Shown here piece by piece: positions 20,201 through 29,389 of a stretch of DNA of 64,000 nucleotides. Position 1 is the stretch's first letter; every line of letters begins with the position of its first letter. Position numbers and translations under genes: made by a program. This stretch comes from Bremerella sp. P1. GTDB lineage: Bacteria; Planctomycetota; Planctomycetia; Pirellulales; Pirellulaceae. The notes under the pieces were generated by a model, which searched no databases, was not told the DNA's origin, and saw nothing but the letters and a program-made list of their open reading frames with translations. Location of the stretch: contig NZ_CP118164.1 in the NCBI RefSeq assembly GCF_028748185.1, positions 4,365,814 through 4,429,813 of the forward strand. The letters are read 5' to 3'.

Positions 20201-20374
20201 GCGGTCGAGAATCTCACCGGCAGCTTTCCGCGTGAACGTGGTCGCCAGGATTTCATCGGGCCGACCGCTATGGGCGACGATCCCGAGGTATCGACTCGAG
20301 AGGCGGAAGGTCTTACCACTTCCGGCCGAGGCGCGAATCAGCGTGTTGGGAAAGGGAGTTGGATTAGCGCTCAT
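17210..20374 (-). CDS. addA: AddA-type helicase-nuclease
   Basis: UvrD/RecB-superfamily helicase of 1,054 residues fused to a C-terminal nuclease, the engine of AddAB double-strand-break resection. Helicase motifs are Walker A IRASAGSGKT, Walker B LLLDEFQDTSPVQ, motif III ILCVGDMKQAIYAWRGG, motif V NIHQSKGLEFDAVFL and motif VI YVALTRAVHAL. The C-terminal PD-(D/E)XK site is visible as RGSIDRLVL followed by VIDFKTD. The start ATG at 20374 shares one base with the upstream TAA. It is coupled on both sides to its neighbours. Confidence 0.93.
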   Translation of the reverse strand: MSANPTPFPNTLIRASAGSGKTFRLSSRYLGIVAHSGRPDEILATTFTRKAAGEILDRIMMRLAVAAIDPDKLDELNGSLEGDPLTKEDCLRTLQKIPQQMHRLQVKTLDSHFIRLAQCFSFELGLPPDWTIIDDVDDQRLRMDAVNRVLAHPETNEVIQLLHLLSKGSSERSVSRLVMSVVNDLYGVYLESDENSWQVLSMAAAPKEKEVEDAIEFLDSYPADQKALKKAMVADVQRFRDQLWPKFLDTGLPPKIIAGEDTYSRKPIPDDVVRVYQTLVRYVQSILIGRTIDQNRGAYQLLDRFHTHYERLKWQHRGYRFEDVTRRLSDALENSSDIQNQFRLDRKIEHLLLDEFQDTSPVQWDVIRPVAQKIATQPKDRSILCVGDMKQAIYAWRGGVAEIFDAVQKTLPGINPEDMDKSYRSSPLIMETVNRIFGKLRNFPAAGKMRSGIDHWLNFFHPHETAREELPGHVTLESAPMDIEGKPSDDQVIALTANRVAELHRQAPHISIGVLVRRNATIASMIYLLRELDVMASEEGGNPLTDSAAVQLMLSLLEWIDHPGNTAARFHVVQSPLVELLGSAVQSNSQWEEVANGLRRELLVDGYGAAISRWAKHLHPECTPREQRRLEQLERLAFAYQSKATLRSQDFVRFIQSQRVGDSSSAAVRVMNIHQSKGLEFDAVFLPELDNRIPPQTDSFVLRRDDQIGPISGVTHYVSESLQPMLPDAVQTIFEETQQKNVVESLCVLYVALTRAVHALHMVIKPRPKPKSGGDGPSKSFSGIILNGLTEIPFPEENQLLYEKGDSTWYESLEMKADETESTQAAAEERLPIQLKPTPQGALGEFVAPSSLEGGRMRRVKDLLKQQVVTAGMQYGSAMHHWMESVGWIETFTADREQMIASARAQYGEFAYDGAFSHFESILKSGPAGELLSNQQYLAKAWWSGANAKDVLSVHREFPFAITHQGSVLRGSIDRLVLVQRGGQVVAADVIDFKTDSFEDESALKEKVDHYRPQVNAYRQAVAQIFKLPSSAIRGTLFFVHGPKIITWQEKSTS

Positions 20375-23193
20375 TAGGCAGGCTCCCATTTTCCGAGAAC
20401 GGTATCTTGGCAAATCCGTGAGAATTCGTCTTCGTAGCGGGCCTGACCAGGAGGGAAGAACTTTCCAGCACGGATTTCGCGAATGGCGTTGACGATGGTG
20501 AGGTCGGCCTGGTCAAGGTCTTCCTCTTTCCACTTGGCCTGGCGGAAACGGACTTCTTCGCCAAGCTTGGGCAGGGTGATGTAGCCAAGCGTAACTTCGC
20601 CTCGTACGCCGACGCTTTTCACCAGGTGACGGTAGAAGGGAAGCTGAACGCTGACCCATTGCTTGTCATCGCGAGGACCGATCTGATGGTCTTTCTCGGG
20701 ATCGCCGGTACTGTCGCCGGTCTTGTAGTCCCACACGGCCCATTGCCCCGACTCGGGATGATGGTCGATTCGGTCGATGCGACCTTCCAACTCGATCTCG
20801 GTACCGTCCACTTTGATAGTCGGATAGGGGCCAGATACTTCCGCTTCGCAGCGAAAAATGGTCCAGCCATTCTGACGGTGCTGTGCCTGACCAGAGGCAA
20901 AGGCTCGCAGCCGCAGACGCAACTGTTCGATCTGCAGCTTGATCGTCGCCAAGGGGCTTTTGCCGTACCGTTTGGCGGCCAAGGTGCTTAATTCGGCCGA
21001 AAGGAAATCGAAGATGATCTTTTCGTCGGGCGAGTCCTTCACCTCACTCGTGCCGAAAGCTTGCAACGTGTCGTGAGCCAGGTTGCCAAACGCACCTCCA
21101 TCGAGTTCCGTGCTCCAGTCATCTTCGCCGCGAAGCCCCACGACGTACTTGAGGAAGAATCGATAAGGGCATTTCAAATACTGATTGATACGCGTTGCCG
21201 AGAACCGATCCCAGGCAGGCATTTCAACCACTTCCAGGCGATCGGGGAGAGGAATTGCGATGCGTTGTCGATGGTCCTGCGACTTTTCGCTGGGGCGTTT
21301 GGCCTCGTTCTGCGGATCTTCTGGCGTGCCGAAGAACTTGTGCACGCGCGCGGCTAAATCGGTCGTGCCACCAGTGAACAGCAGCCGGCTGGGTGCCAGC
21401 GGATCGCCGTCGGCACTGCGTTTTGGAACGATCCACTTGACCGCTTCGCGCGAGTGCTGAATGACCTGAACCTGGTAGGCATCACGGGCATAGCGTAGCG
21501 AGTCGTCTTCTAGTCCCAACAGGTTTCGCAAGGAGTTGGGCAGGAACAAGTCTGCCGTGTTCGCACTGGGAATCAATCCGTCATTGAAGCTGGTGACGAC
21601 GCAGACCGGGGCATCCATCAACGGAAGTTCCAGCCAGCCTAACGCTTCTATCGCCTCGGGGTCATGTTCGGCGGGGATCATCGACGAAGTCAACTGGCTC
21701 TTAAGAACCCGCAGTATTTCCGATGCCCCAAACGCTTGCGAAAGCGACTCGGGAATGTCATTCCACTGGGCCATGGCTTCATTAATCGATTGAAGCGGTC
21801 GAGCAAGTTGGAAGTTCGCCTCGGTATCGAGGTCGATCACCTGAGTTCCATAAACCGAAAGAAGAAGCTCTCGAACTTGATCAGCCCACTGCGGTAGCGA
21901 GCGTTTCTCGCCGACAAACGGCGCGGCAAGTTCGTTGAGCTTGGCGACGGCTTGCGATACTTCTTCGTTTTGAATCGAATTATCGATGACATCCGGCAGG
22001 CGATGGTTGAACCAGTTGTCGAGCTTCTCGATGCCGGCCGGGGCGAACTTCAATGCATGAAACAGGTCGGGGTGTCGCAGAGCAGAAGCCAGGGCGTGGT
22101 ACTGCCGCGTTTGCGAGAGCTCGATGATTGTCTCGATCAAGCGGAAGGGAAGGGTGCTCACCACCGAACGACCGGGACCATAGCGGCACGTGAGTCCGTG
22201 TTGACCAAAGATACGGCGGACCTCGCCCAAAAGGTTCTCGTCCGGGAGGCCCACGATCACATCTTTGGCCGTGTACTTGTCTGCGACCGCGGCGATCGCT
22301 CCAGCGGCTTCGTCGGCTTGTTGGGTTGGACCGTCAACAATGGCGACCGATTCCCAGTCCAACTCAATCGCTTCGTCCGCCCAGGCATCGGCAACCAAGC
22401 AGCCGTGCTCATCAAAGTGGTCGGACCAACTATCTGGGGCACCGACAATCGCGGTGACCTTTCCTCCTTTGCCGGCAACCTGATCGAGCATCTGGCGCGT
22501 CGCACGATTCAAGTCGACGGTCGCAAGCAAGACAATGTGCGCGTCACTGTGGCATTCGTTATGTTTGATGGCGTAAAGTCGAGCCGACTGCTTATCCCAC
22601 ATCTGCAGTGCATCGAGCCGGGCCAGATAGGCGTTTTGCAGTTTCGCCAGAACATCCCATCGAGGCTGTTCAGTGAAGTCTTCCAGTGAGTGGGCTTTCT
22701 GAGCGACTTCCGTGAAGTCGAGGGCGTCAGAAACGAGTTCTCGATAGACGCGTCGCACCGAATCGCCGTAGTCACGCCAGGTGCCGAGATCGTTGGCATC
22801 GGGCGGGAAGGGAATCAGCGGCTTGAGGGGCTCGTTGCCAAACGCGCGCAGCGTTTCACCCCAGGCAAATTGTTGGGTTAACTCCGACGCAAAGGGAAGC
22901 TTGGCTTCGTAGAGATGTTCGGGAAGTTGGCCAACGGTGATGATCCCAGGCGGAATGAGGGAACGTCCGTCCCTTTCTACTTTCTGGATGAGTAGTTCGG
23001 TCAGTCGACGCCCTGCCAAACCACCCGGTACGACGACCAGACAGTGGGAAAGATCGACCAGCGGGAGGTTCTCAGGCGAGACGGTAGCCGCCTGGATCAG
23101 CCAATCGGCTGCCGAATGAAGGATGGGGCGGTCCCAGGTTACAAATTCACGAGAAATCACCATCGAGCCGTCCATGGGGAAGGTAGGGATCAT
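20374..23193 (-). CDS. addB: AddB-like PD-(D/E)XK nuclease subunit without Walker A or Fe-S motif
   Basis: A partner of AddA, 939 residues, by position and C-terminal nuclease: TRINQYLKCPYRFFLKYV (recB-type entry), RIDRIDHH and AVWDYKTGD supply the catalytic residues. The N-terminal region follows AddB in outline. However, the place of the Bacillus AddB Walker A reads VVVPGGLAGRRL, without GKS/T. The cysteine cluster that holds 4Fe-4S in AddB is missing too: one cysteine remains in RICQDTVL near the C terminus. It is the first gene of the operon. The start is uncertain, with alternatives about 6 and 10 codons downstream. Confidence 0.82.
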   Translation of the reverse strand: MIPTFPMDGSMVISREFVTWDRPILHSAADWLIQAATVSPENLPLVDLSHCLVVVPGGLAGRRLTELLIQKVERDGRSLIPPGIITVGQLPEHLYEAKLPFASELTQQFAWGETLRAFGNEPLKPLIPFPPDANDLGTWRDYGDSVRRVYRELVSDALDFTEVAQKAHSLEDFTEQPRWDVLAKLQNAYLARLDALQMWDKQSARLYAIKHNECHSDAHIVLLATVDLNRATRQMLDQVAGKGGKVTAIVGAPDSWSDHFDEHGCLVADAWADEAIELDWESVAIVDGPTQQADEAAGAIAAVADKYTAKDVIVGLPDENLLGEVRRIFGQHGLTCRYGPGRSVVSTLPFRLIETIIELSQTRQYHALASALRHPDLFHALKFAPAGIEKLDNWFNHRLPDVIDNSIQNEEVSQAVAKLNELAAPFVGEKRSLPQWADQVRELLLSVYGTQVIDLDTEANFQLARPLQSINEAMAQWNDIPESLSQAFGASEILRVLKSQLTSSMIPAEHDPEAIEALGWLELPLMDAPVCVVTSFNDGLIPSANTADLFLPNSLRNLLGLEDDSLRYARDAYQVQVIQHSREAVKWIVPKRSADGDPLAPSRLLFTGGTTDLAARVHKFFGTPEDPQNEAKRPSEKSQDHRQRIAIPLPDRLEVVEMPAWDRFSATRINQYLKCPYRFFLKYVVGLRGEDDWSTELDGGAFGNLAHDTLQAFGTSEVKDSPDEKIIFDFLSAELSTLAAKRYGKSPLATIKLQIEQLRLRLRAFASGQAQHRQNGWTIFRCEAEVSGPYPTIKVDGTEIELEGRIDRIDHHPESGQWAVWDYKTGDSTGDPEKDHQIGPRDDKQWVSVQLPFYRHLVKSVGVRGEVTLGYITLPKLGEEVRFRQAKWKEEDLDQADLTIVNAIREIRAGKFFPPGQARYEDEFSRICQDTVLGKWEPA

Positions 23194-23313
23194 GCCACAG
23201 GTAGGATACCTCTCCTCGGCTTGGAGGTGAAGTCACCCCACCATGAAAGGCAACACTTCCCTATCTTCGCATTTGGGCGTGACACGGTTGGTCACGCGGC
23301 TCAATCGAGTGAT

Positions 23314-24495
23314 CTATTTCCCGAGAATTTGATCGTAAACGCCTGCGACACCTCGGGCCATGGCGACGTCTGAGAAGGACTCGGCATGGCGAGCGAGGGC
23401 TGACGTACGAATCTTTCGCCAATCTTCTCGCCCCGTCAGAACGGCCTCGATCCGTTGGGCCAGATGCTCCGCATCGTTCGGCTTGGCGATGATTCCACTC
23501 TCGCCGTCGGTGATGGCCTCGGTAACTCCTTCGACATCGGTGGCCACGACCGGCGTGCCGGCCGCCATCGATTCGAGCACCACCATCGGTAGGCCTTCGC
23601 CGAACAGACTTGGCAGAACGAACAGGTCCATCTGAGAGAACTGGGCATTCACGTCACGCGTGAAACCAACCCAGTCGATTGCATCTTCCAGCTTTAGCTG
23701 TTGAACACGTTCGTGAATCGTCGCTTCGTATTCCGGGGTCTCGAAAGGACCCACCGCACGCAGACGAACCATGTGCCCTTGTTCGCGCAGCTTGGCCATC
23801 GCATCGAGCAAGACTTCCAGGCCCTTGCGAGGTCGGAACAAGGCGACCGTTCCCAGGGTCCAATCGCCGCAAGGAAGCTCACGCTGGGGAACGTCTGCCA
23901 CTTGTGGCACGCCATTGTGCACGATCGTCAGGCGATTGTCCCCTACGCCCAGGCCACGCATATGGCCGGCCAGGCTATTGGAAACACACACTAGTTGAGA
24001 AGCATTGGCGATCGCGGTCTGTTCGATCTTTTGATTGACCCAGTTCTGCCACTTGCGAGTTGAGTCTCGCGATGTCGGACTGTGGACGTGGTAAACAAAC
24101 GGCACACCCGTCAGGTAAGACGCCCCCATGGCCAGCATCGCGGTGCGGGGCGTGTGGGCATGGATGACCTGAAACTTTTCCGCTTTGACCAGGTCGGCCA
24201 GATTCTTGGCCTGCCACAAATCGAACCGATGTCGCATGGGAAGGTCGAAGATAGGGCACTGGTCGGCAGCCCGTGCTTCGGCGAACTTGCCAGGCTTCAC
24301 GCAGACGAAGCTGGCGTTGTAACCGAACTGAGGGAGACACTTGCCGAGCAAGTCTTGAACCCGTTCGGCACCGGAATAGTGCTCGCCGTTGATGACATGC
24401 ACTACCTTAGCGAGCTTCGTCGGAACGCTCGCTTGGGCAGGCGATTCAACTTGAGGAGCTTCGGTGGGGATCGTGGGGATCGCCGTATCGGACAT
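23314..24495 (-). CDS. GT4-family glycosyltransferase
   Basis: A retaining glycosyltransferase of the GT-B fold. The N-terminal Rossmann half begins at HVINGEHYSGAERV, where the glycine-rich loop recognises the acceptor side. HAHTPRTAMLA and VHNGVP are typical of the family. The C-terminal half carries the sugar-nucleotide motif PSLFGEGLPMVVLESMAAG with its E-x7-E spacing. It probably builds cell-surface or exopolysaccharide chains; sugar and acceptor are unknown. It stands alone, about 120 bases after which (in its direction) the addB gene starts. Confidence 0.88.
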   Translation of the reverse strand: MSDTAIPTIPTEAPQVESPAQASVPTKLAKVVHVINGEHYSGAERVQDLLGKCLPQFGYNASFVCVKPGKFAEARAADQCPIFDLPMRHRFDLWQAKNLADLVKAEKFQVIHAHTPRTAMLAMGASYLTGVPFVYHVHSPTSRDSTRKWQNWVNQKIEQTAIANASQLVCVSNSLAGHMRGLGVGDNRLTIVHNGVPQVADVPQRELPCGDWTLGTVALFRPRKGLEVLLDAMAKLREQGHMVRLRAVGPFETPEYEATIHERVQQLKLEDAIDWVGFTRDVNAQFSQMDLFVLPSLFGEGLPMVVLESMAAGTPVVATDVEGVTEAITDGESGIIAKPNDAEHLAQRIEAVLTGREDWRKIRTSALARHAESFSDVAMARGVAGVYDQILGK

Positions 24496-24657
24496 CGCGG
24501 GGCCTTTGCGTTTGAGTGCTGTTTCTCAAACGTAGGTTTTGGCCGCGTATTGCGTCGCATTCAATTAGGTGACAGCTAGGGTTTGCTGCACCAGCCGTAC
24601 CGATTGTGCCGATTATGCGTTCAACCTGCACTGAGGCCGTGGTTTCCCCGGTTGCGA

Positions 24658-26421
24658 CTATCCACCAAGCCAAAACAGCTTTCCGATTTCGGGAAGTTTG
24701 GCATAGAACAGATACCCACCAGCGATGAGCATACCCAGCGATGACGTCCACAAGCCAATATCCCACCAGATCCCGGGACGAAGCCGTGGATCAATGCGTC
24801 GATAGCGGTAGTACAGGGCCGCGACGGAAAGCATCGGCAGCATGATGGCCTGCATCACACCGCTCAACAGCACCAATTGAGCCGGCTTCGGAATGAAGGT
24901 GTAGACCGTAAAGCAGAACAGCGGAAACGCGATGTTGAATACCGAAACGGTGTTGTGTAACGCGCGATCCGACGGCGGGATGATTCCGAACAAGCGAACG
25001 CCGTCGGCATCGACCCGTGCATGGCCTGCGTTGGCGACGAAGAACGTAGAGTACAGAACGGCAAACGCACCAAACAGAAACAGTGTCGGTGCCACCGACC
25101 CGAAGACCGGTTCGTACATCACGCTCAGCGTGCGGATCAACTCGGTGCTTTCCGGGTTCATGCCGGTTCGGCCGAGAATCGCCGCACCCAACAAGTAGAA
25201 CGCAATGGTCGCAAACGTGTAGACGAGCATCGAGCCCCACGAGTCCCACTGCATGACCTTCAGCCAACCGGTTGCTCGACGAGCCCAGCCTTCGCTTTCG
25301 TCACGCTTGCCAGTGAAACGAGCGTATCCCTTCTCGACGCACCAGTAGGGATACGTAATTAACTCGGCCGCACCTACACCAATGATACCGAAGGTTGCCA
25401 GGGCCGTGATGACGGGGGTTGTGCCGGCGATCGAGGGATCTGGCAGGCTAAAGCTCAGCCCTTTGAGGACCTCGCTCCCGGAGATCGCCCATTCAGGCGT
25501 GAACTGAAGCGCGCACAAATTACCGATCGTGATCAGGGTGAATCCGGCAACCAGGACGGTCGAGAAGTTCTGAATGAAGTGATACCTGCCTAAGTAAAGC
25601 AGCACTGACGTGATCACCGCGATGAGGCCTGCCCAAAGCTTATCGTCGATGCTCACGATCGAGGCCTTGATGCTCTCCATTTCATTTCGAGCATCCTGAA
25701 TACGGCTTTCGATCTGCTTGGAGGACGACTCATTAGCAGCTTCGGCGAGAGTGATTTGTTCGGCTTGCACGAGGCGGCGGAGACTTAAGTAACGGGCCGA
25801 TTGCGCGCCTTGGGCTGCTTCCAGTTCGGCAATACGGGCCTGGGCTGCAAGCTTTGCGTCATCATCACCACGTTGACCAGCGAGCCGGACGAGGGTCTCT
25901 TGAACTTGGATGTCGGCTTGTGCTTTGGCGAACTCGTTGAACGTTCGCCCCTTCTCGGTAAGGGGAATACTGATCTGCAGGGCTTGCCCAACGCTTCCGA
26001 CGATCCCGCCGAGCTGGGCCAGGCTGGCCAACGTCATCAGCAGCCAATAAACCATCAGCCAGTTCACACGATAGGGCTTGCCCCAGGCCTTGAAGGAGAT
26101 CGCCGGGCCGGGGATTTCATTCAAGCCATCCAGGGCCGTCTTGCCGGAAGTGATGGTATAACGGCCGAATTCGACTTGGACGAAGACCTTGATCACACAG
26201 CCGAGAATGATGAGCCACAGCAGGGCAAAGCCGGCTTCGGCACCTGTTTTGGTGGTCGCGATCAGTTCGCCTGAGCCAACGATCGAGCCTGCCACGATCA
26301 ACCCAGGACCTAGCCAGGACAGCGTGGATAAGAAAGTAGTTGGGGGCTCGACAGTGGTGGTGATATCGTCGATTGGTTCTTCGTCGGGCGCGGCGCCAGA
26401 CGGCTGAGTTGCATCGCTCAT
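24658..26421 (-). CDS. divergent Nramp-fold transporter with coiled-coil insertion
   Basis: Integral membrane protein of the SLC11/Nramp fold (LeuT-like), about 587 residues. The opening LSWLGPGLIVAGSIVGSGEL corresponds to TM1. The canonical metal-binding DPGN is replaced by VGSGE, and the TM6 MPH motif region reads GAAELITYPYW, so classical Mn/Fe transport is doubtful. A hydrophilic, heptad-like insertion of about 110 residues (roughly 151-261, rich in Q, A, E, R) separates two membrane segments. I favour the ATG at 26421; a TTG at 26481 would add 20 residues. No clear ribosome binding site. Confidence 0.8.
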   Translation of the reverse strand: MSDATQPSGAAPDEEPIDDITTTVEPPTTFLSTLSWLGPGLIVAGSIVGSGELIATTKTGAEAGFALLWLIILGCVIKVFVQVEFGRYTITSGKTALDGLNEIPGPAISFKAWGKPYRVNWLMVYWLLMTLASLAQLGGIVGSVGQALQISIPLTEKGRTFNEFAKAQADIQVQETLVRLAGQRGDDDAKLAAQARIAELEAAQGAQSARYLSLRRLVQAEQITLAEAANESSSKQIESRIQDARNEMESIKASIVSIDDKLWAGLIAVITSVLLYLGRYHFIQNFSTVLVAGFTLITIGNLCALQFTPEWAISGSEVLKGLSFSLPDPSIAGTTPVITALATFGIIGVGAAELITYPYWCVEKGYARFTGKRDESEGWARRATGWLKVMQWDSWGSMLVYTFATIAFYLLGAAILGRTGMNPESTELIRTLSVMYEPVFGSVAPTLFLFGAFAVLYSTFFVANAGHARVDADGVRLFGIIPPSDRALHNTVSVFNIAFPLFCFTVYTFIPKPAQLVLLSGVMQAIMLPMLSVAALYYRYRRIDPRLRPGIWWDIGLWTSSLGMLIAGGYLFYAKLPEIGKLFWLGG

Positions 26422-26616
26422 GGGGGGCAAACGAGGTGAGGGGATGGGGGCCAGGGGATGAAGGAAGAGATCGGGGTACAAACTACCCCATTTTTACTGG
26501 CTTGAAAAGAAGTTGCCGCGTCAGGCGGCGGCGTCCGTGCCAAGAGATGCGACGGTCGCCTGGGATCGGTGCGACTACGAATTCAGCAAGCTGAATTGGA
26601 TGAGGTGCACGTCGTT

Positions 26617-26850
26617 CTAGCGAGACTCATCGTAGTAGACGACTTCTTCTTCGACGATCTCTTCGGACGGAACCGTTTCGGTCACAACCGATTCCGATGA
26701 ATACGGCGAGAATGCGGAACCAGCTCGGTGCCCACTTGCTTGCGCTTCGTCGTAGGCTGCGTACGAGTAGTCAAACGGGTGACTGCACATCGTGCATCCG
26801 ACGTTCGCCATCAGAACTACGGAAGCGAGGAGGGTAAGCAACTTCTTCAT
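26617..26850 (-). CDS. small lipoprotein
   Basis: A 77-residue product with a signal peptide (MKKLLTLLASVVLMANVGC) ending in a plausible lipobox cysteine at residue 19. A short mature part ends in a strongly acidic, tyrosine-containing tail (EEIVEEEVVYYDE). I recognise no family; planctomycetes encode many such short lipoproteins. Monocistronic as far as can be seen. Confidence 0.65.
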   Translation of the reverse strand: MKKLLTLLASVVLMANVGCTMCSHPFDYSYAAYDEAQASGHRAGSAFSPYSSESVVTETVPSEEIVEEEVVYYDESR

Positions 26851-27047
26851 GGCATTGCAGCCTTGGTATGTGGGAGCTAATCGTCACAGTAAGTCGGTTC
26901 AGAATCATCTTCGACCAAACCGGCTTGGTAAATTGAGTTGAATTTGACGATTGTTCCGATTTTGCGGACCAGTTCCGCTAGCAAGACCAGAGGAACGTCT
27001 GAGCGTTCCTCTGGGGCATCTTTTCGGTTGTCTGTCGGCCGAATCGC

Positions 27048-27821
27048 CTAGGCAATCAGCTTATTGCGCCGCGCCATTCGCTGACGAATAGGAGGCTGCG
27101 TGTCGATGATCCGTACGACATCTTGCCACTGCAGCGTTTCTGCACCGAGGGCATCGACAATCGCTAGCAGTTCTTCCCAGTCCTCATCGTTGGCGACCGA
27201 GAAACGCAGGTCACCGCGATTCAAGCAATCGGGGACCGGAATCATTTCCACGGCAAACAGTTCCGGGTAGTTGAGGAACGAACTGTCGACGCGATAGGCA
27301 TCTGCGTTCGATTTCACTTCCCGATTGGCTTTGGCCAACGCCGCACTGCGGATCCACTCCGAGAACAAGCCGATCGAGGATTGGGAAGCGGGGCATCCAT
27401 CTTCCAGGCAGTATCCGATGTAGTCTTTGTCCCCATGCATTTGCGCGGTGACCAAGAGCCGGTCGATCAGTACGGGATCGCAGAAAGGTGTTTCCAGCGG
27501 GACGCGGACGATCGAATCAGTAGGATACTGACGCGCCGCATCGGCCAGCCGTGCCAGGGGTGTTTCCTTCTTGCTCAAGTGGCAAGGAATGTCTAGTGGA
27601 ATGAGAGAAACCAGATCGCGGTACTGCGGCTGGTCTGGCATGACGACGACGATGCCTTCGATCAATTCGGCTTCGGAAATACGACGTACCAGCCATTCGA
27701 TAAGGGGAGTCGAATTGAGTTTTCGAGCTGCGAGTTTGCTGGGTAAGAGGCTGGAATCTTGGCCAGATCCCGGCGCCAACATGATGTCGTCGTCGATCTG
27801 GACGATGGCGAGATTTCTCAT
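27048..27821 (-). CDS. cytidylyltransferase-like (NeuA/SpsF-type) protein
   Basis: A 257-residue GT-A-like nucleotidyltransferase. It has the layout of acylneuraminate/KDO cytidylyltransferases: an N-terminal strand, a lysine region (LPSKLAARKLNSTPLIEWLVRRI), IVVVMPDQ, and an acidic RVPLETPFCDPVLIDRLL segment where the family usually has GDxPxxxP. The canonical RxGSxRxPxK start is degenerate (LAPGSGQDSSLLPSK). Probably activates a sugar acid or a related surface-polysaccharide precursor; substrate unknown. Confidence 0.65.
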   Translation of the reverse strand: MRNLAIVQIDDDIMLAPGSGQDSSLLPSKLAARKLNSTPLIEWLVRRISEAELIEGIVVVMPDQPQYRDLVSLIPLDIPCHLSKKETPLARLADAARQYPTDSIVRVPLETPFCDPVLIDRLLVTAQMHGDKDYIGYCLEDGCPASQSSIGLFSEWIRSAALAKANREVKSNADAYRVDSSFLNYPELFAVEMIPVPDCLNRGDLRFSVANDEDWEELLAIVDALGAETLQWQDVVRIIDTQPPIRQRMARRNKLIA

Positions 27822-27972
27822 CGCGTCAATCCTTTATTGCGGGGGGGGCAGGGAACAGTGTCCGACACTGTGCATTTCTGGGGTCGCACCCATCCAGTTT
27901 AAAGGGGGGCTCGCATTTTCGTCAATCGACTTTGGGGCAGTTTGATGTCTCGACGTATCGCCTTGGTATCAA

Positions 27973-28638
27973 CTACATCGGGAGTTGTAATTCCAGTTGC
28001 TCGTAAATGCGTCGATCGTGTAGCGAGTCGGCCACGAACTGCGCTCCGTCAAAACCGTGTCCACGACTATGATCGCCCGGCACGGCAATGGCATAGGTAC
28101 CGGCGTCGATGGCGGCCTTGCATCCGGTTTCACTGTCCTCAAAGACGACAATCTCACCTGGTGAAAGGCCTAAGCGTTCGGCTGCGGTTAAGTAGATTTC
28201 CGGATCCGGCTTACCATGCTCTACGTCATCGCCGCCAATCACAAATTGAAGTTCTGGCGTAATGTTAAAGCGGCCTAGTAGGTCGATAGCTGAAGCTCGC
28301 TGGGCGCTGGTACACACGGCGATTGGGTAACTGGCTTCCAAGATCGATTTGAACAGTTCCGTAAAACCCGGCATGAGCCCCAGGGATGTTTCCAGAATGT
28401 CTGAGAATATTTCTTCAGACTCTTGATGGAGTGTCTCGATCGAGTCGGCCAGATCGTGCCAGTCGATCATCACTTGAAAAGCTTTCGGAGCGGGCCGTCC
28501 CATCATGGCATCGGTCAGGTCTTTGGTCAGGACGAGACCGCGGCGACGGAGAATTTCTGTCGAGACCTGCGGGTAGAGCATCTCGGTGTTCAAGATGGTC
28601 CCGTCCATATCGAAAACGACTGCTTTTAATTCAGGCAT
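27973..28638 (-). CDS. HAD-family phosphatase / phosphomutase-like protein
   Basis: HAD subfamily I protein with all four motifs: nucleophile FDMDGTIL at the N terminus, motif II VCTSAQ, the lysine in HGKPDPEIY and the acidic pair VFEDSETG. The helical cap lies at about residues 15-85. Length and motif spacing fit beta-phosphoglucomutase-like or phosphoglycolate phosphatase-like enzymes; the substrate cannot be read from sequence. Its start lies 180 bases upstream of the oppositely oriented tRNA-Leu. Confidence 0.88.
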   Translation of the reverse strand: MPELKAVVFDMDGTILNTEMLYPQVSTEILRRRGLVLTKDLTDAMMGRPAPKAFQVMIDWHDLADSIETLHQESEEIFSDILETSLGLMPGFTELFKSILEASYPIAVCTSAQRASAIDLLGRFNITPELQFVIGGDDVEHGKPDPEIYLTAAERLGLSPGEIVVFEDSETGCKAAIDAGTYAIAVPGDHSRGHGFDGAQFVADSLHDRRIYEQLELQLPM

Positions 28639-28820
28639 GTTTATCTGTGGCTTTTAAGGAACCTTGCAAAGGACTGGCGTCTGGAAGATCTACCCTTCCG
28701 TTTTCGCATCTTAGGCGCGAACACCCAAGAGGGGGCCACGTTGCCAAGTCCGTATCTGTGATGATATACTTGTGAACTTCATCCAGAGTCACCGTTAAAA
28801 CGTGTGATGTTGGATTGCCA

Positions 28821-28902
28821 GGGGATGTGGCGAAACTGGCAGACGCGCTAGATTTAGGATCTAGTTCCGCAAGGAGTGCAGGTTCGATTCCTGTCATCCC
28901 CA
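28821..28902 (+). tRNA. tRNA-Leu(UAG): tRNA-Leu (anticodon UAG)
   Basis: Acceptor GGGGATG (28821-28827) pairs with CATCCCC (28895-28901), and A28902 is the discriminator. The anticodon stem CTAGA/TCTAG holds the loop TTTAGGA with TAG at 28855-28857. A short class II variable arm (TTCC-GCAA-GGA) and the T arm GTGCAGGTTCGATTCCTG are present. CCA is not encoded. Confidence 0.95.
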
Positions 28903-29389
28903 CTTTTTTCTTTCGTATCAGACGCAGTTTATCGATTGCTGCTCACCCGCTCATGCGAGTGGATTCTTGTCGCGATACTCTCTCACTCATAGTTGATACA
29001 GATGTAGTATGCGCGGTTATATGGTCGGTCGGGTGCCCCTTTAAGTGATTGGGTGGTGTCACCCAAAAGAGTGTGTTGGTATGAGCGTTTCAGGCAAATA
29101 CGACACTTACTTGTACTTTCTCCCTTAGAAATGGTTGTGAGTCTATAAGAGGCGGGTGGTCGATGTAGGTGATCACGATATATTCGGGGATTACACTTTG
29201 CCCGCCAAAACCGACAGGGTGAAGTAAAGTCCAGAAAATCGCTCGGTTGGAAGCGTATTGCGGTTTGCCAGCATTCTCAATTTTCGCAAGTCGACGATTT
29301 GGACACATGGGTCTAGACTAGGTATAGGCCCTAGGCAAGGCATATTGGAAACGTCTTAGATTGTTTCATTGAAAGATAAAGTTCGAAGC
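28903..29389. other. intergenic region without recognised gene
   Basis: About 490 bases between tRNA-Leu and the next small gene. A minus-strand frame at 29090-29308 (72 codons) has no ribosome binding site and no recognisable features. T-rich sequence just after the tRNA (CTTTTTTC) may end its transcript. Nothing else is visible. Confidence 0.4.

Noticed and set aside
28631-28903. Minus-strand frame starting MGMTGIEPALLAELD
   Set aside because: It is the antisense of tRNA-Leu; this translation is a known annotation artefact.
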